The notes: generated from the letters alone by a model not told the origin. A stretch of 64,000 nt of DNA from Hyparrhenia diplandra (GCA_015847255.1 JADLZK010012222.1:248001-312000); one strand, 5' to 3'. Numbered from the stretch's first letter, positions 22,873 to 33,806 are shown. Program-made: numbers and translations.

Positions 22873-23613
22873 TGTCACAACCCGTTTTTCCGGCCAACGC
22901 GATAGGAAGAACGGAAGGCGTGACGTAGCTTGAATCGTCGAACAACGCGAGGCGGCGTCGTCGGGGCGGCGGCGGCGCGCGGCGCCGACGCTCATGGCGC
23001 GCGCGGGCGGGCGGTGGGGCGGGCGGCGCTTTTGGCGGTGGTGCGGCGGCGGCGGCTAGAGGCGGGGAGAGCAAGGTAAACCTAATTATTTTCTTCTTAA
23101 TCGTCTCACAATAGTTGTCCTCATTTTTTTTATTTTTTTGAGAATGACACAAGCACAACGCAGACGCTCACAACACGCACGCACACTCACCCCTATGAAC
23201 ACACGCACGCAAACCCTACCCCTATGAGCACCTCAGAAGGGACCGAGCACCCGGCGGAGACGGAGATTCTCGAAGTCACCATTGGCGCCTCGTCGTCGAC
23301 GGGAACGCCGCTACCACTTAATGCATAACGCCAGGGAAAATCCTAGGAAAATCGAGGGAAAAGGTGCGAGCACCGAGGATTTGAACCCCGGTGGGTAGCG
23401 TCCCCCACTGGACCGTCCTACCATTGGACTACAAGCCAATTCGCAGTTGTCCTCATATTTATATGAGGGGTTTCTGAGTTGCTAACGGGCCGGATCCATT
23501 AGTCTTTTCCGACTATCTTTAATTTAATCTAATAATTATAATAATAAAGCTAAATAATAATTAAATATTCAGCCACTCCGCTTATTTTGGGCGACTCTCG
23601 ACCGAAGTCGACA
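22873..23613 (-). repeat. 5' LTR of the Ty3/gypsy element, with a SINE inside
   Basis: It is colinear with the 414-bp left LTR apart from an extra 320-bp insert plus a 12-bp duplication at 23113-23456. Next to it (about 22858-22872), the minus strand reads CAGTATCCGGAG, possibly a degraded tRNA-Met primer site. Confidence 0.9.
23125..23444 (-). mobile_element. tRNA-derived SINE inserted in the gypsy 5' LTR
   Basis: It is flanked by a perfect 12-bp target duplication AGTTGTCCTCAT (23113-23124 and 23445-23456). On the minus strand it begins near a tRNA-like head with box B GGTTCAAATCC (23377-23387) and a box A-like segment (about 23407-23430), and finishes in an A-rich tail (T-run at 23125-23139 on the plus strand). 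The intact left LTR shows the empty site. SINEs are transcribed by RNA polymerase III and mobilised by LINE enzymes. The exact grass SINE family is not assigned. Confidence 0.88.
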
Positions 23614-23743
23614 AGTAGGTTAGGTTTATGTACCTAGATAGATAGATGATCATAAACCGGATACTATATTCGTATATGATTGTCAAAGGCATCGAATTGC
23701 ATTTGGTTTTGTCTGATTGCAAGCTAAGGTTAGAATTACTGTA

Positions 23744-23999
23744 CTCCCTCCATATTGAAAAGGAAGTCCATTTGGAAAAGGCTTGGTCAAACATTGGGAA
23801 CATAAATCATTAATAACTTTTAAGTCGTTGAGTTTTGAAATGTGAAAATCATATCAATAGATTTGTCTTGAAAAATATTTTCATAAAAGTATACATATAT
23901 AATTTTTTAATAAATATTTTGATAGAAAAGATAAGTCAAAGTTGCACTTTGGAAACCGTGTCGATGTCCTAAAGGACTTCCTTTTCAATATGGAGGGAG
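23744..23999. mobile_element. Stowaway-like MITE 1
   Basis: A 256-bp element with inverted ends CTCCCTCCATATTGAAAAGG and its complement ending in GGAGGGAG, flanked by TA on both sides (23742-23743 and 24000-24001). These are the ends and TA target of Tc1/mariner-related Stowaway MITEs. It is non-coding. Confidence 0.88.
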
Positions 24000-24218
24000 T
24001 ATATTCTTTGGTGACTTGTCGGTCTGTCATTGACGCCGTCGTCCCCGAAGCTAGCGCTCGTGTCAATCAATATCATTTGTTTTGTTTGTACTCCTATTTA
24101 ACAACAACCATCCGATCGAAATAGCTTAGTTAGCTACTACACTTGTAGTAAGGCGTCCATTGATGTTGATACGGATAAATATAAGGAATCCAACACATCA
24201 GTGTCGCTTTGCCATATA

Positions 24219-24476
24219 CTCCCTCGGGATGGTATTAGAAGTCATTTAGGACAAATGACACGGTCTCCAAAACACAACTTTGAACTCTTATTATTATAAA
24301 AATATTTATGGAGATGTGATATATATACTTTTATCAAAGTATTTTTTAAGACAAATCTACCTATATAATTTTTACATTTACAAACTCAACAACTTAAAAG
24401 TTACTAATGATTTATATTCCCGATATTTAACTCAAACCTTGTCCAAAAACGACTTCTAATACCAACTTGGAGGGAG
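24219..24476. mobile_element. Stowaway-like MITE 2
   Basis: A 258-bp element with inverted ends: CTCCCTCGGGATGGTATTAG on the left, and AATACCAACTTGGAGGGAG on the right. The left flank keeps TA; the right flank reads TG and is mutated. Confidence 0.82.
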
Positions 24477-24831
24477 TGTTGTATTGGATCCCAGAGCAGT
24501 TGAGTTATGAATGAAAAGGGCTTATTAAGCCTACCGTACATTTTTCCTTTTGTTTTAGCCACTAAGGGCTACTGTTGTCATCGCCGTAGGCATGGTAGCT
24601 CTCACCGGAGCTCCGTAAGTGGCAGCGGCGCATGACAAGGTAGGGGCGCAACGGGGAGAAAGATGAAAATAGGAGGGAGGGAAAATATGAGATGCAAAGC
24701 TATATACCGACTAATAGACCGTAAAGCTGGTACATATCTCAAAACAAATCCATATTGCTAGAGCATGATTTAAGGGAAGAATTTCAGCGTCCAATGTATG
24801 CGAACCTTACTAATCGTCAATGGCTACAATT

Positions 24832-24914
24832 TTTTTTTTGGTAAATTAAAATAAATCACTCTTTGGTAAGCGTAATCCTGTCCTTAACGACCTCTAATAA
24901 CATAATGGAGGGAG
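24832..24914. mobile_element. Truncated Stowaway-like MITE end
   Basis: The segment CCTCTAATAACATAATGGAGG resembles the right end of MITE 2, followed by GAGTA. No left end is visible, so this is a relic. From here to 25940 I see no gene, only AT-rich DNA with several GGCCGGCC stretches. Confidence 0.5.
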
Positions 24915-25940
24915 TATGCTTTTTGCTGGGAAGAAAGAGAGTACCGATCCTTGCAGGTCAATTATTTATTATATTCCTATGAGTGAACAGACCAAATTTA
25001 TATTCCTAAAGTAGCTAGGTTGGAACATTAACGCTCACCACCATTGTATTATTCCTTTCTTCTTTACTTATAAAATTATAGATATAATTATGGTGTGCTA
25101 GCAGCCAAGCACATTATCATCAACTCTGATTAACTAGGAACTGGAGAGGGGCCGGCCGGGTACACCGTCGTATTGCATAATGCTATAATAATATTCTATG
25201 GTGTTTGTTTACATGCATGTTGAGATGCATGTCTCCATGTGCGTTGTCACCTTGCATTGTTGCTCCGTCCACCCTTTTTTTTTCCCATTGTAAAGGTCCT
25301 TCCTCTGCTAATGTAAACAAGTCATAACAATGACAATAAACCAAACCACCTCTGCTAATTAAACAAGGCCGGCCGGAGCCGGGGCCGGCCTGCTGCACTG
25401 CATTGCCCTGTTGTTGCTGCTGAGCTGAGCTGATGAAACCCGTGTAAATTTGCTCTTAGGAGCATGTCTTTCATTTATAATCATTGAATAATTTGAGCGA
25501 TTCGCATTTTTTTTTATTGTGATCCGTAGCCAATCAATGCACACCGTTTAGTATGGTGTCTTCAAGCGCGGATCACAACGCGAATCGTGTGATTCAAACT
25601 TAGATTCATTTTTTTATGGGGAATTTTTTACATGCTCTATAAAGAAAACTAACAGCACATGCAATTTTTCCTAAGAGCAGAAAAACCGCTTCCGATCAAC
25701 CCCACCCCCGGCCGGCCCCTCCGTCCGTCCGTCCCTCCATAATTCAATTTTGACTTGTCTTTGATCATTTTCTTTTCGTCATTATGAGGATTGATGATCT
25801 TGACTGTTTGATTCTTTACACTATCCATCTGTCCCAAATTCAATGCATTCCATTCTATATCCTATTCTACTCGCCGTCATACATAATCATGCTCCGCCGC
25901 CACGACGTGGACAGCTCCTCGCTGCTCCTCCTCCTCCTCG

Positions 25941-27214
25941 TCAGCCCTCCTGCTGGCATGCCCGGCGAACCACCGCGCCGTCCGCCGTGCGATCGGCAGC
26001 CACCGCCGGTTGCGATTCTCCTCCTCCGACGGCCGCTCCCTCGCCGAGGGCGCGCAGCCGTGGCAGGCTCACGATCTCCGACATGGAGCGCACCCCGGAG
26101 GATATCATCCTCGCCGCGGACGCCGACACGGCGGAGCCGCTGCTGCACCCGCCACCGTCCACCACGACCACAGGATCCAGCAGCGGCTTCCTCTCCTTCG
26201 TCGTCGGCACTTCCTCCTCTGCTGCTGCTGCTGCTTTCTTGTTGTTGCTGTACTCCGGGCAATAAGGGGAATCCGGCGGGAACACGAAGCGGCCGCTGGA
26301 CATGGAGCGCAGCATCTCCGTGTCCAGCGCGATGAGGTCGGCGGAGTTGAGCTCGCTCCACCGGCTCTTCAACACCACGTCGGACACGATGATGCGGTGC
26401 TTGTGCCTGTCCAGCTCCCGGCCCGGCGGCGGAGCCACCGACGACGATATCGCCTCCTCCTCATCATCACCACCACCCTGCTGCTGCTGCTGCTTCGTGT
26501 CCGGCCCGGGCACGCGCTCCACGAAGATCTCGAGGAGGTCGCGTCCGCTCCCCGTCCCCAGCAGCAGCAGCGTCGTCGAAGCGTCCTGAGGACAGCGCGT
26601 CGCCGCCGAAGACGATGCGTGCGCTGGATGGGTACTTGAGCCCGAGCGAGGCGTCGTCGGCGTCGACGCTGGTCCGGCAGAGCGGGCAGCTGGCGCTGGA
26701 CTCGAGCCAGCGGTCGACGCAGTCGAGGTGGAAGGCGTGGCGGCAGCGCGGCAGGAGGCGGAGGAGGTCGGCGTCGTCGAAGCGGGCGAGGCAGACAGAG
26801 CACTCCATCCCCTGGCGCGCCCCGCGCAGGGTGGCGAACCGGAAGAAGGGCAGCGACTCGATCACCTGCTTGGGGACTCCCACTGCTGCTGCGGCGGCGG
26901 CGGCGGGGGGGCGTCGGCGCCATTGGGGAGCACCGGCGCCAAGGCGGGCGGGGAGACGAGGAGGAGTGGCAGAACTTGGCGTACATGAGGAGGATGAAGG
27001 TGAGGGAGAACATCATGGTGAAGATGCCCACCACGATGGCCACGCGGGGGCGGAAGGACACCTTGATGCCCACGCCCGCCGGTGTATCCGCCGGCGGAGA
27101 TGCAGACATCTCGTCGGTGGTCGGCTGCGCTGCGGCGCACGCGGCAGCAGAGACGAGGACCGCGAGGAGAGCGAGCTGCTGGTGCTGGTGCTGGTACTGG
27201 CGCGGCAGCGCCAT
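25941..27214 (-). CDS. ATL-type RING-H2 E3 ubiquitin ligase, apparently frameshifted
   Basis: The start at 27214 (context GGCCATGGCG) gives a signal-peptide-like N-terminus (LALLAVLVSAAACAAA), then one membrane segment (VAIVVGIFTMMFSLTFILL). In another frame follow the ATL GLD-like stretch GVPKQVIESLPFF and a complete RING-H2 finger (CX2CX15CXHX2HX2CX10CX2C, codons 26802-26677; CSVCLARF, CRHAFHLDC, SCPLC). The third frame carries the conserved C-terminal block RWSELNSADLIALDTEML and ends at 25941. ATL proteins are membrane-anchored ligases that transfer ubiquitin from E2 enzymes, often in defence or growth signalling; this layout is closest to the long ATL42/43-like forms. The reading frame changes near 26950, near a G run at about 26905, and near 26580. 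These are either assembly indels or real lesions. All RING ligands are present. Confidence 0.85.
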
Positions 27215-28840
27215 GGCCGTGGACCAAGATTTCGGAGATGCGCTCGATCAGCGTCTATCTGCTAGTATCTGGGAGTTGACAGCAGGCAGGAGACGGCGCT
27301 GCCATGGAAATGTAAAGCACATTGCCTGCCATTTGCCAAGGGAATAAGGAAGAAGAAGGCCGGCCTTGCTTGAGCCTTCATGTAGAGGGCACGGGCAGCG
27401 CGGCAACAACAGGGTAGAGTGGTTGCAGGTGTGTGGGCCCCACATCTCTTCCAATGCCAAGTGGGCCATGTAGGTACTTGTCTTTGTGCTGTTAGCCTGT
27501 TCCTCTTCGTCTCATTCATGTATGTATTTATCTAATCTAGGGAGAACAGGCCCTCAGGGCCATTCATGTATGTTCCTCTGCGTCATCTTTACCTGCTACT
27601 ACGTGACTTGGCAAACTCTGCTGTCAACAACACCAGCGTTGACTTGATGTATGGTATGCACACGCTGCCTCCAACCTCTCTCTCCAATTACCAAACTAAT
27701 CCAATCCAATTTAGCTCTTGTCGCCTTTTTAAAAAAAGTTCCAATCCAAATTTTAAAAGTGTCAACCACTCAAAAGAAATGAGGTAATGATTAACATCTC
27801 CGAAACATGGTAACAATATTTCCAGTGGAAGCTTTTCCATATTGATGCTAGGCTAGGATTCTCCTAAATTAATATGGCAAAAAAATAGCCCAATCAACTT
27901 TTAGATCGGTCACCATCTAACAACATGTTCACACATGAACACTTTACCTTGTGTCTCCATCGATGCCCACGGTACATAATACATGTCGTTATCAAGACGT
28001 GCAACGACTATGGGCTGCCGTAGCCCTCCCTCTAGAGTTTTGTCATTGTTGGACCAACAACCATTAGAGGCGGCAACAGAGAACGGACAATGATAATAGA
28101 TTGGAAAAGTAGAGAAGAGGGTGAAAAATATTGTAGTAGATTGTCTTTAAAGCATAGCTCATTCATTCATTTAACCATGGGATCAATGATATCACAGTCC
28201 AGGTGAAAGACTACATAGATCAGAAGGGGGGTGTGGGCGGGGAGGTAAAAGCAGACACATGGATGCCTCGAGTTCATTCTCAATTCTAAGTGAACTAGCT
28301 CATGAGCAACATTAATTGTGCCGGTCATGCGAGTCGTGTAGCGGGCGGTGATGACGACGTGCATTACACCCTGCTCCTGTTTCCTTGTACACCCCTAGCC
28401 AACCGGGATTAAGTTCCCCATCTTGTTATATGGAACGGGATGGCCAAAATGGCAATTGGACATGAGTTGCACGCGGGTTAGGCAACATAATACTGGCATG
28501 TGCCACATCGTGTGCCGTAGTGGAGGCCTTGACCCGGCCTGTCAATGTTTCGGCGGAATCCCCCTATGGGGAGTCGGGCGGGACGGTTATCCCCTTCGAG
28601 GGGTTGGCCGAGGTGGGGCCCATGCTCAAGGTGTTGGGTGAGACATCGACCCCCTTCAAAGGGTCGGCCAAGGTGGGCCCACCCTCTAGGAGTCGGGCGA
28701 GTCGTGCAAGACCTTAGGTGGGTCAGATAGTTTTGTTTTACTATCGGTCGGATCACTATTTATGCATATTAACCCCACATCGGTAGGTTTCATGATATTT
28801 ATATTCGACACCTCTTCATGCACCTAAAATGGGGGTTCTA
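27215..28840. other. Intergenic region upstream of the ATL gene
   Basis: 27215-27300 is the presumed leader and promoter side of the ATL gene. No supportable gene follows. At about 28550-28690 a GC-rich stretch repeats blocks of the type CCCCTTCGAGGGGTTGGCC and CCCCTTCAAAGGGTCGGCC, probably an old transposon or LTR relic that I could not place. Confidence 0.5.
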
Positions 28841-28844
28841 AGAC

Positions 28845-29795
28845 TGACTCCAATAGCACAGCCAAAAAATGAGACCTATTCCGACAGTCTGAGTGTCGCA
28901 CAGTGAAACGGTAGAGCATCCAAAACGTTGCTTCTCCAACGGAGAACGCAAAGGGCAAGCCCCAATCACCCAGCCTGCCTTCAGCCGAGGGAGCAAGCCG
29001 CCTGTGATGGCCGAAGCCATGACAGGCCCTACCTGCTCCTCCGCGGCGTCTACAGCGAAATCCGCCACCGACCCTGGATCCTCCGCGCTAGCCGCCGAGG
29101 TCCGCGCCGCCGGTGATGTATTGCTAGACGCTAATCGCTAGCACGCGCCGGTGCCGTCCTCAAGCACTCGCTCGGCGGCAGGATCCTAAGGCGCCTCGGC
29201 GGGCGGGCTCGCGCGCGAGATGGGCTTGTTCTCCATCGGCGGGACCGGCTGCACACCGAGCACACCACAGCACGTCCACCTCATCCTCTCCGCCGGGCGC
29301 GCCCACGCCGACGGGGAAGCTTGCGTTCGTCAAGCGTGGCAAGGCCGACAATCATCCTCACGGCCGAGCAGGAGAGCGGTTCTTTCGACGCAAGCGTAAA
29401 GCGCATCTAGTGCTTGTCCTCCGCCGCCGTCCCGCCCTCCGTCCCCGCAGACGCTCGCGCAAAGATCCGCCGCCCACAACGCGGTCCCCGCTGGCGCTCT
29501 CGCCGCCATGGCCGCCGGTCGCGCGCTCTCCACGGCCGCCACGGCACCGGCGCGCGGTGGGCGTGGCCCGCTCGGCTTCGCCGGAAGGGCCCCCAAGGCG
29601 TCGGGCCCCGCTACCGCCATGTCGCGGCTCCACCGAATGGAGGTTGAAGAAGGTCTCTTTGCCGTGTTGGGGGAGCAGCGCCGAGGTGGGGCCGAGATTT
29701 GCGCGCTCCCTCACGGAGGACGTTTATTTGGCTGCTCGCTCGGCGACCACGCAAATTGTCAACTCTGTACGGCTCATCTGCTGGAGCCTTGGAGG
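28845..29795. mobile_element. Possible DNA transposon carrying GC-rich gene-like sequence
   Basis: The left edge GACTCCAATAGCACAGCC and the reverse complement of the right edge (GGCTCCAGCAGATGAGCC, about 29772-29789) agree at most positions, so they may be degraded terminal inverted repeats. Between them lies unusually GC-rich sequence with several overlapping open frames (Arg/Ala/Pro-rich) that match nothing I recognise. I saw no target duplication. It could equally be an old gene fragment. Confidence 0.25.
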
Positions 29796-30029
29796 GCCTT
29801 TTTAGAAGACAAAACACTGTTCACAGCTTATTTTTTGCATATGGGTTTCTTATCGGAGATAGCCTAAGCTATCTATTTTGCATTTGGATGTCGTGACCTA
29901 TTTTGGTTTGGATGTCCCGAGTCGAGAAAGAGCAAATCCATTCCATGGGCATCGATTTTTTCCCCTCGTTTCCATTCCAAACGGACTGGTCACGTGGAGT
30001 GAGTGTGATTTGAAAGCTGGTCGGCTGTT

Positions 30030-30116
30030 CTCCCTTGTTCTCTTCTCTTCTCTGCTGCCGTGGTGTTGAAACCTGGTAGCATCCCCTCCTCCTCTCTAGC
30101 CTTGCCGGCGCCGGCG
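30030..30116 (+). promoter_or_regulatory. Pyrimidine-rich leader of the 30117 gene
   Basis: A run with TTCTCTTCTCTTCTCTGCTG, then CCTCCTCCTCTCTAGCC, precedes the ATG. Such Y-rich patches are common around transcription starts in grasses. I see no convincing TATA box at the usual distance. Confidence 0.4.
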
Positions 30117-31452
30117 ATGTCGTCTTCGTCTTCCAAGAGCAAGTTCGCCGTGGGATCCGCATCCAGATCTGCCAAATTCGAGGTAAGGCCTCCCTCCTCC
30201 CTTGCTCCGCCCTTAGCTTGTTGCGCCCTGTCCAAACCAGATCAGATCCAGTAGCCTCCTCCTCACATGTCAATTTAGTTGCTGAGAGACTGCTCGAGCT
30301 CGATTCTCAGCCAAGCTCGGGTGTGCTGACTAACTGTCCCATGCTGATGCAGGCCAAAGGGAAATTCTCCTCCTCCTCCTCCTCCTCTTCCCTAGCGGCG
30401 GCGGCAGCAGCAGCTACCAAGCGTGGAACCACCACCACTAGCAGTAGCAGCGGGAGAGGGAAGGGGAGAGGGAAGGCCGACAAGAAGGTCTACTCCTTGC
30501 CCGGCCAGAAGTTCGATCCTCCGGAGGAGAGGGAGCCTCTCAGGATTTTCTACGAGTCACTGTCCAAGCAGATCCCCTCCAGTGAGATGGCTGAGTTCTG
30601 GTATTCATTCATATGCATTCTCCTTCCTCCCCTACACCATCACGCAATATTTACTAGGCAAATTCTTATGCTGCAAACATATACCTTTCTTCAACTGAAC
30701 TGGCATGCCAACATTCAGAGTAGGCAGTCCATCAGTAGTACCATACACTGTGTCTGATGACTTCCAATCAGTGCCTACTATTAGGGGGCCGGGCACTCCT
30801 ATATATTGACTCTTGACACATTACCATTTACAACAAATCAGATACAATATTATCCATATATGTGTCATACAAGTTGAGGCATCATGATCAATTGATGATG
30901 ATCAAGAAAGGGGAAAAGAAATGAACGGATGGCCGGGTGACATATTGTTTGCTTGGAAATTGTAGTAGCTAATGTCAATGACTTTACATGTTTCTTTTAT
31001 CTTGGCTCCATCCCTATGCATCCATCCTTGTGTTTGGTGGCTGTGCATGTATAATCTACATTCCTGCTCTATATCCAAATTAAAGATTGAATTTCAGGCT
31101 TCAGCAAGATGGGAAATAAGTACATTTTTCAAGTGTTGTTGTGCAGATAAAAATAGATGGACTATGACTGTGAGCACTTACATTGTATTAATGGCCTCAC
31201 ATGCCACATATGAACAGGTTGATGGAGCATGGTTTGTTGTCTCCAGAGAGGGCAAAGAAAGCATATGAAAGGAAGCAAAAGCGGCAGCAGCAAGTGAGAA
31301 TGGGTACCCCAATCAAGTCTTCTGCAGTGAGAAAAGATAAGCCTGAAAGTTCCAAGAAACCAAGCATTATGGAGTCCAAGGCAAAGAGAAGAGTTGACTA
31401 CAGTGACGATGACAATGACTTCATTGTGAAAATGAAGAGATCCAAGGGATGA
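30117..31452 (+). CDS. Conserved plant protein of unknown function, three exons
   Basis: The exons are 30117-30182, 30353-30600 and 31218-31452, joined by GT-AG introns (GAG/GTAAGG, GCAG/GCC, TCTG/GTATTC, ACAG/GTTG). The reading stays open for 182 codons to TGA at 31450. The protein has a Ser- and Ala-rich, Lys-containing N-terminus with a GRGKGRGK basic block. A conserved core follows (PPEEREPLRIFYESLSKQIP, SSEMAEF, MEHGLLSPERAKKAYERKQK); the codon before LMEHG spans the second intron. Then comes a Lys-rich segment and an acidic/basic tail (YSDDDNDFIV). I recognise the core as a plant-conserved uncharacterised type, but no enzyme motif. Charge pattern suggests a nuclear, nucleic-acid-associated protein (inference). 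This is the only host gene here without an apparent frame error. Confidence 0.85.
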
Positions 31453-31554
31453 CATTTCAGTATTTCCTTCACAGTGAAGTGGATATACATTTACTTGTAA
31501 CTTGTTGTATCAAGTATAGATGCCAAAAAGACATTCTTTAGGAATTGAAGGTCA

Positions 31555-31560
31555 AATAAA
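31555..31560 (+). terminator. Polyadenylation signal of the 30117 gene
   Basis: An AATAAA hexamer about 100 bases after the stop, followed by a G/T-containing stretch. It is the best candidate for the 3' end of the transcript. Confidence 0.5.
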
Positions 31561-32148
31561 TGTAAGCCCCCAGACAGGGGTCCTGCAACTGTACCTGCAT
31601 GCATCTTGAATAGATATATATAAAGGTTTGCAAGTCTGTGCTGTTGAATTGAATTGGAGTATGGTATGTATGTGCGGAATTCAATTTGTCTACAAATAAA
31701 TACATCAGCATATAGAATCAATCCTCTGGATTTGGTGTATAAAACTATAATACTAGTATGGAGTGATGAAGAATCAAGTGAGCCAGAGCCACTCACACCA
31801 TCAGCATATAGAATCAATCCATAAAACTATATCATATATATACTGCTTGTAGTAAATATATAGTACTTACTAGTAGTAATTAATTACATGCATCTTCGTT
31901 CTCCAATATAATTAAAGAAAAAAACGAAAGAAGAAGAAGAAAACAACAAATGGCTGGCCGGGGACATAGTTACAACGGTCAATCAGGCCAGCCAGCTGAG
32001 CTAGCTGCTTTTGTTAGTGTGTGGTACAAAACAGCAAAATGCATGCATATATATAAATATTTTTTCGTAGAGAAGAGATAGAGAAGAAGAGATACTAGAG
32101 AAGAAGAGAGTAGAGAATGAGTCCGTGTCTGCAGGGATGGATTCTCTA
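31561..32148. other. Convergent intergenic region
   Basis: It lies between the plus-strand 30117 gene and the minus-strand protease-like gene. It contains a 22-bp direct repeat with core CAGCATATAGAATCAATCC (about 31705 and 31803) and a GAAGAAGAGA run near 32085-32110. There is no gene. Confidence 0.6.
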
Positions 32149-33806
32149 TCAGTTGACGTGATGCACGACCGCCGAGGAGGAGGAGGTGCCCTTGCCGCTG
32201 CCGCCTGTGGTGCCATTCTTGGCGACTTCTCCGCCGGTGCTGGTGTGCAGATGATGTGTGTTGCACTTGTCCTTCCTGAACCTTATCTTGCTATGTCCGT
32301 GGTCGATCTCCCAGATGTACTCCTGCATGAGCACGTTGCCGAAGATCCCGGGCCCTCCCCCCCACGGCAGCTTCCTGAAGGCCAGGCACGCCACCCCGGG
32401 CTGCACCTCCGGCATCACCACGCCGTTGGCCTCCGGCTCCAGCCTCGCGCCGCCGGCCATCTCCACCGTGAACCTGGGTATCGTCACGTTGTGCGCCGGG
32501 TCCACGCCGTCGCCGGTGTACTTCCAGCTGTAGCAGTACTGGAAGCCTTGCATCTCGACCCGCGGCAGGTGGGACAGGTGCCTGTGCAGCGCCGCCGTAA
32601 TCGGCTCGTACGCCTCCGGCACCAGCGCCGTCACCGACGTGCTCGTGTCCAGGATGACGCCGGCGCCGAGCATCTTCTCCGTGTTCCACACGTCGTCCGG
32701 GATGTCCAGGCGCTCCCCGCCCACGAAGATGCCCGTCACCCGGGGCCCGTACGCGGGCTTCACGTCCACGTTGTAGAGCATGTCCGTCTCCATGGTGCCC
32801 GGCCCCATCACCGCCGGGTTGGGGCCGAAGGTGAGGTAGCTGGAGGCGTCGCGGGAGCTGTTGGTGCTCAGCAGGCAGAAGGAGAAGCGGAAGCCGAAGC
32901 GCTTGGCGGCGTGGACGGCGAACGACATGTCGCCGTTCCCCAGCGACAGCACGCCGTCGTGGGCGTCCACGCTGCCGCCGGCCTCCAGGACCGAGCAGCC
33001 CAGGATGAGGCCCGGAAGCTTGGCCATCCGCCCGTTGGACACCGTCACCGTCGCCTTCTCCTTGCCGTAGATGCCGATCGTCACCGTGCCGTCCATAGTC
33101 TTTTGGTAGTAGCTGCACGACTCCGCCTTGCTGGGGCTCTGGCACGTGTTGTAGGGCAGCACCGCGCACTCCTGCTCCGAGCACCGGATCCTGCGCCACG
33201 ACGACGACTTGGCCGGCCTGTACCAGTTCTTGCTCGCCTCCTTCTTCGCCGCCGCGGCCGCCGCCGCGCCACCGTCCGCGTCCACCGACATCGTCTGCGA
33301 CTCCCGCCCGTAGTGCTTGCCCTTGCGTCGCCGCAGCCGGCAGTTGATCCACGTCAGGTCGTTGGCCGTGCTCAGCGCCAGGTTGTACGGCAGCGCCGGC
33401 GTGCCGAAGCGCACCGACACCAGGTACATCCCCACGTTCGCGATGTGGACCGCGCTCCGCATCGGCAGCTCGAACATGGACGTGGCGGACATCACCTCCG
33501 GCAGCTTGACGACTCCTTCGCCTGCCGCCTCCTGCTGCTGTTCCGGTCGCCGCTGCCCATCATCGCGATGAACTGCTCGTGCCGGAACCGATCCTTGGCC
33601 GCCATGGCGCGGAAATAGTCGCGCCGCTCCTCCGCGTCCTCGGGCGGAGCAGGCGGCGGGGTCACAATGAAATGCATGCAGCTGCCGTCCTCCATGACCA
33701 TGACGTCGTCCACCTCGATCGTCGTCTCGGCCAAGGCAACCGGCTGCAGGCAGAGGAGGCCATGGAGGAGGAGGAGAAGGACGGAGACCACCGAGCGCCC
33801 CGGCAT
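32149..33806 (-). CDS. Aspartic-protease-like protein (A1 family) with altered catalytic site
   Basis: The start at 33806 gives a clear signal peptide (SVVSVLLLLLHGLLCL), so the protein is likely secreted or vacuolar. A 1-bp frame change near 33525 leads into the long frame that runs to the stop at 32149, about 551 residues in all with no intron. Family landmarks include YLVSVRFGTP before the first catalytic loop, SFCLLSTNSSRDASSYLTFG, and a C-terminal IFGNVLMQEYIWEID. The first catalytic motif, DTGS in active A1 proteases, reads STAN (codons 33372-33361, residue about 146), removing the catalytic Asp. The second keeps Asp (ILDTSTSVTALV, codon 32649-32647). The flap YGDGS region reads TMDGT, without the Tyr. 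This predicts an inactive, perhaps binding-only, paralogue (inference). The frame change may be an assembly error. Confidence 0.87.

Larger units (their letters stand above)
2320..23613 (-). mobile_element. Ty3/gypsy chromovirus-type LTR retrotransposon, interrupted by a nested copia element
   Basis: Both ends are intact. The LTRs start TGTCACAACCC and finish GTCGACA, flanked by the perfect 5-bp target duplication AGTAG (2315-2319 and 23614-23618). A polypurine tract (plus-strand TCTCTCCCCTTT, 2734-2745) abuts the left LTR, so the element reads on the minus strand with its 5' LTR on the right. The domain order gag, protease, reverse transcriptase, RNase H, integrase, chromodomain-like tail is that of Ty3/gypsy. 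After removing the nested copia element and a SINE, it would be about 4.9 kb with LTRs near 414 bp, which fits the small Reina-like chromoviruses (clade is inference). All frames are broken; it is not autonomous. Confidence 0.93.

Noticed and set aside
23370..23430. A possible tRNA gene (tRNA-like A and B boxes)
   Set aside because: It lies at the head of a SINE with an A-rich tail and a 12-bp target duplication; no tRNA cloverleaf is complete.
26010..26639. Long plus-strand frames across the ATL gene
   Set aside because: Antisense shadows of GC-rich coding sequence; the RING finger is on the other strand.
32291..33352. A 353-codon minus-strand frame overlapping the protease-like gene
   Set aside because: It is a Gly/Arg-rich shifted frame of the same gene; the other frame carries all the family motifs.
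32125..33618. A 497-codon open frame on the plus strand
   Set aside because: It is the exact antisense of the aspartic-protease-like gene. It is His/Arg/Val-rich from GC-biased codons, with no domain.
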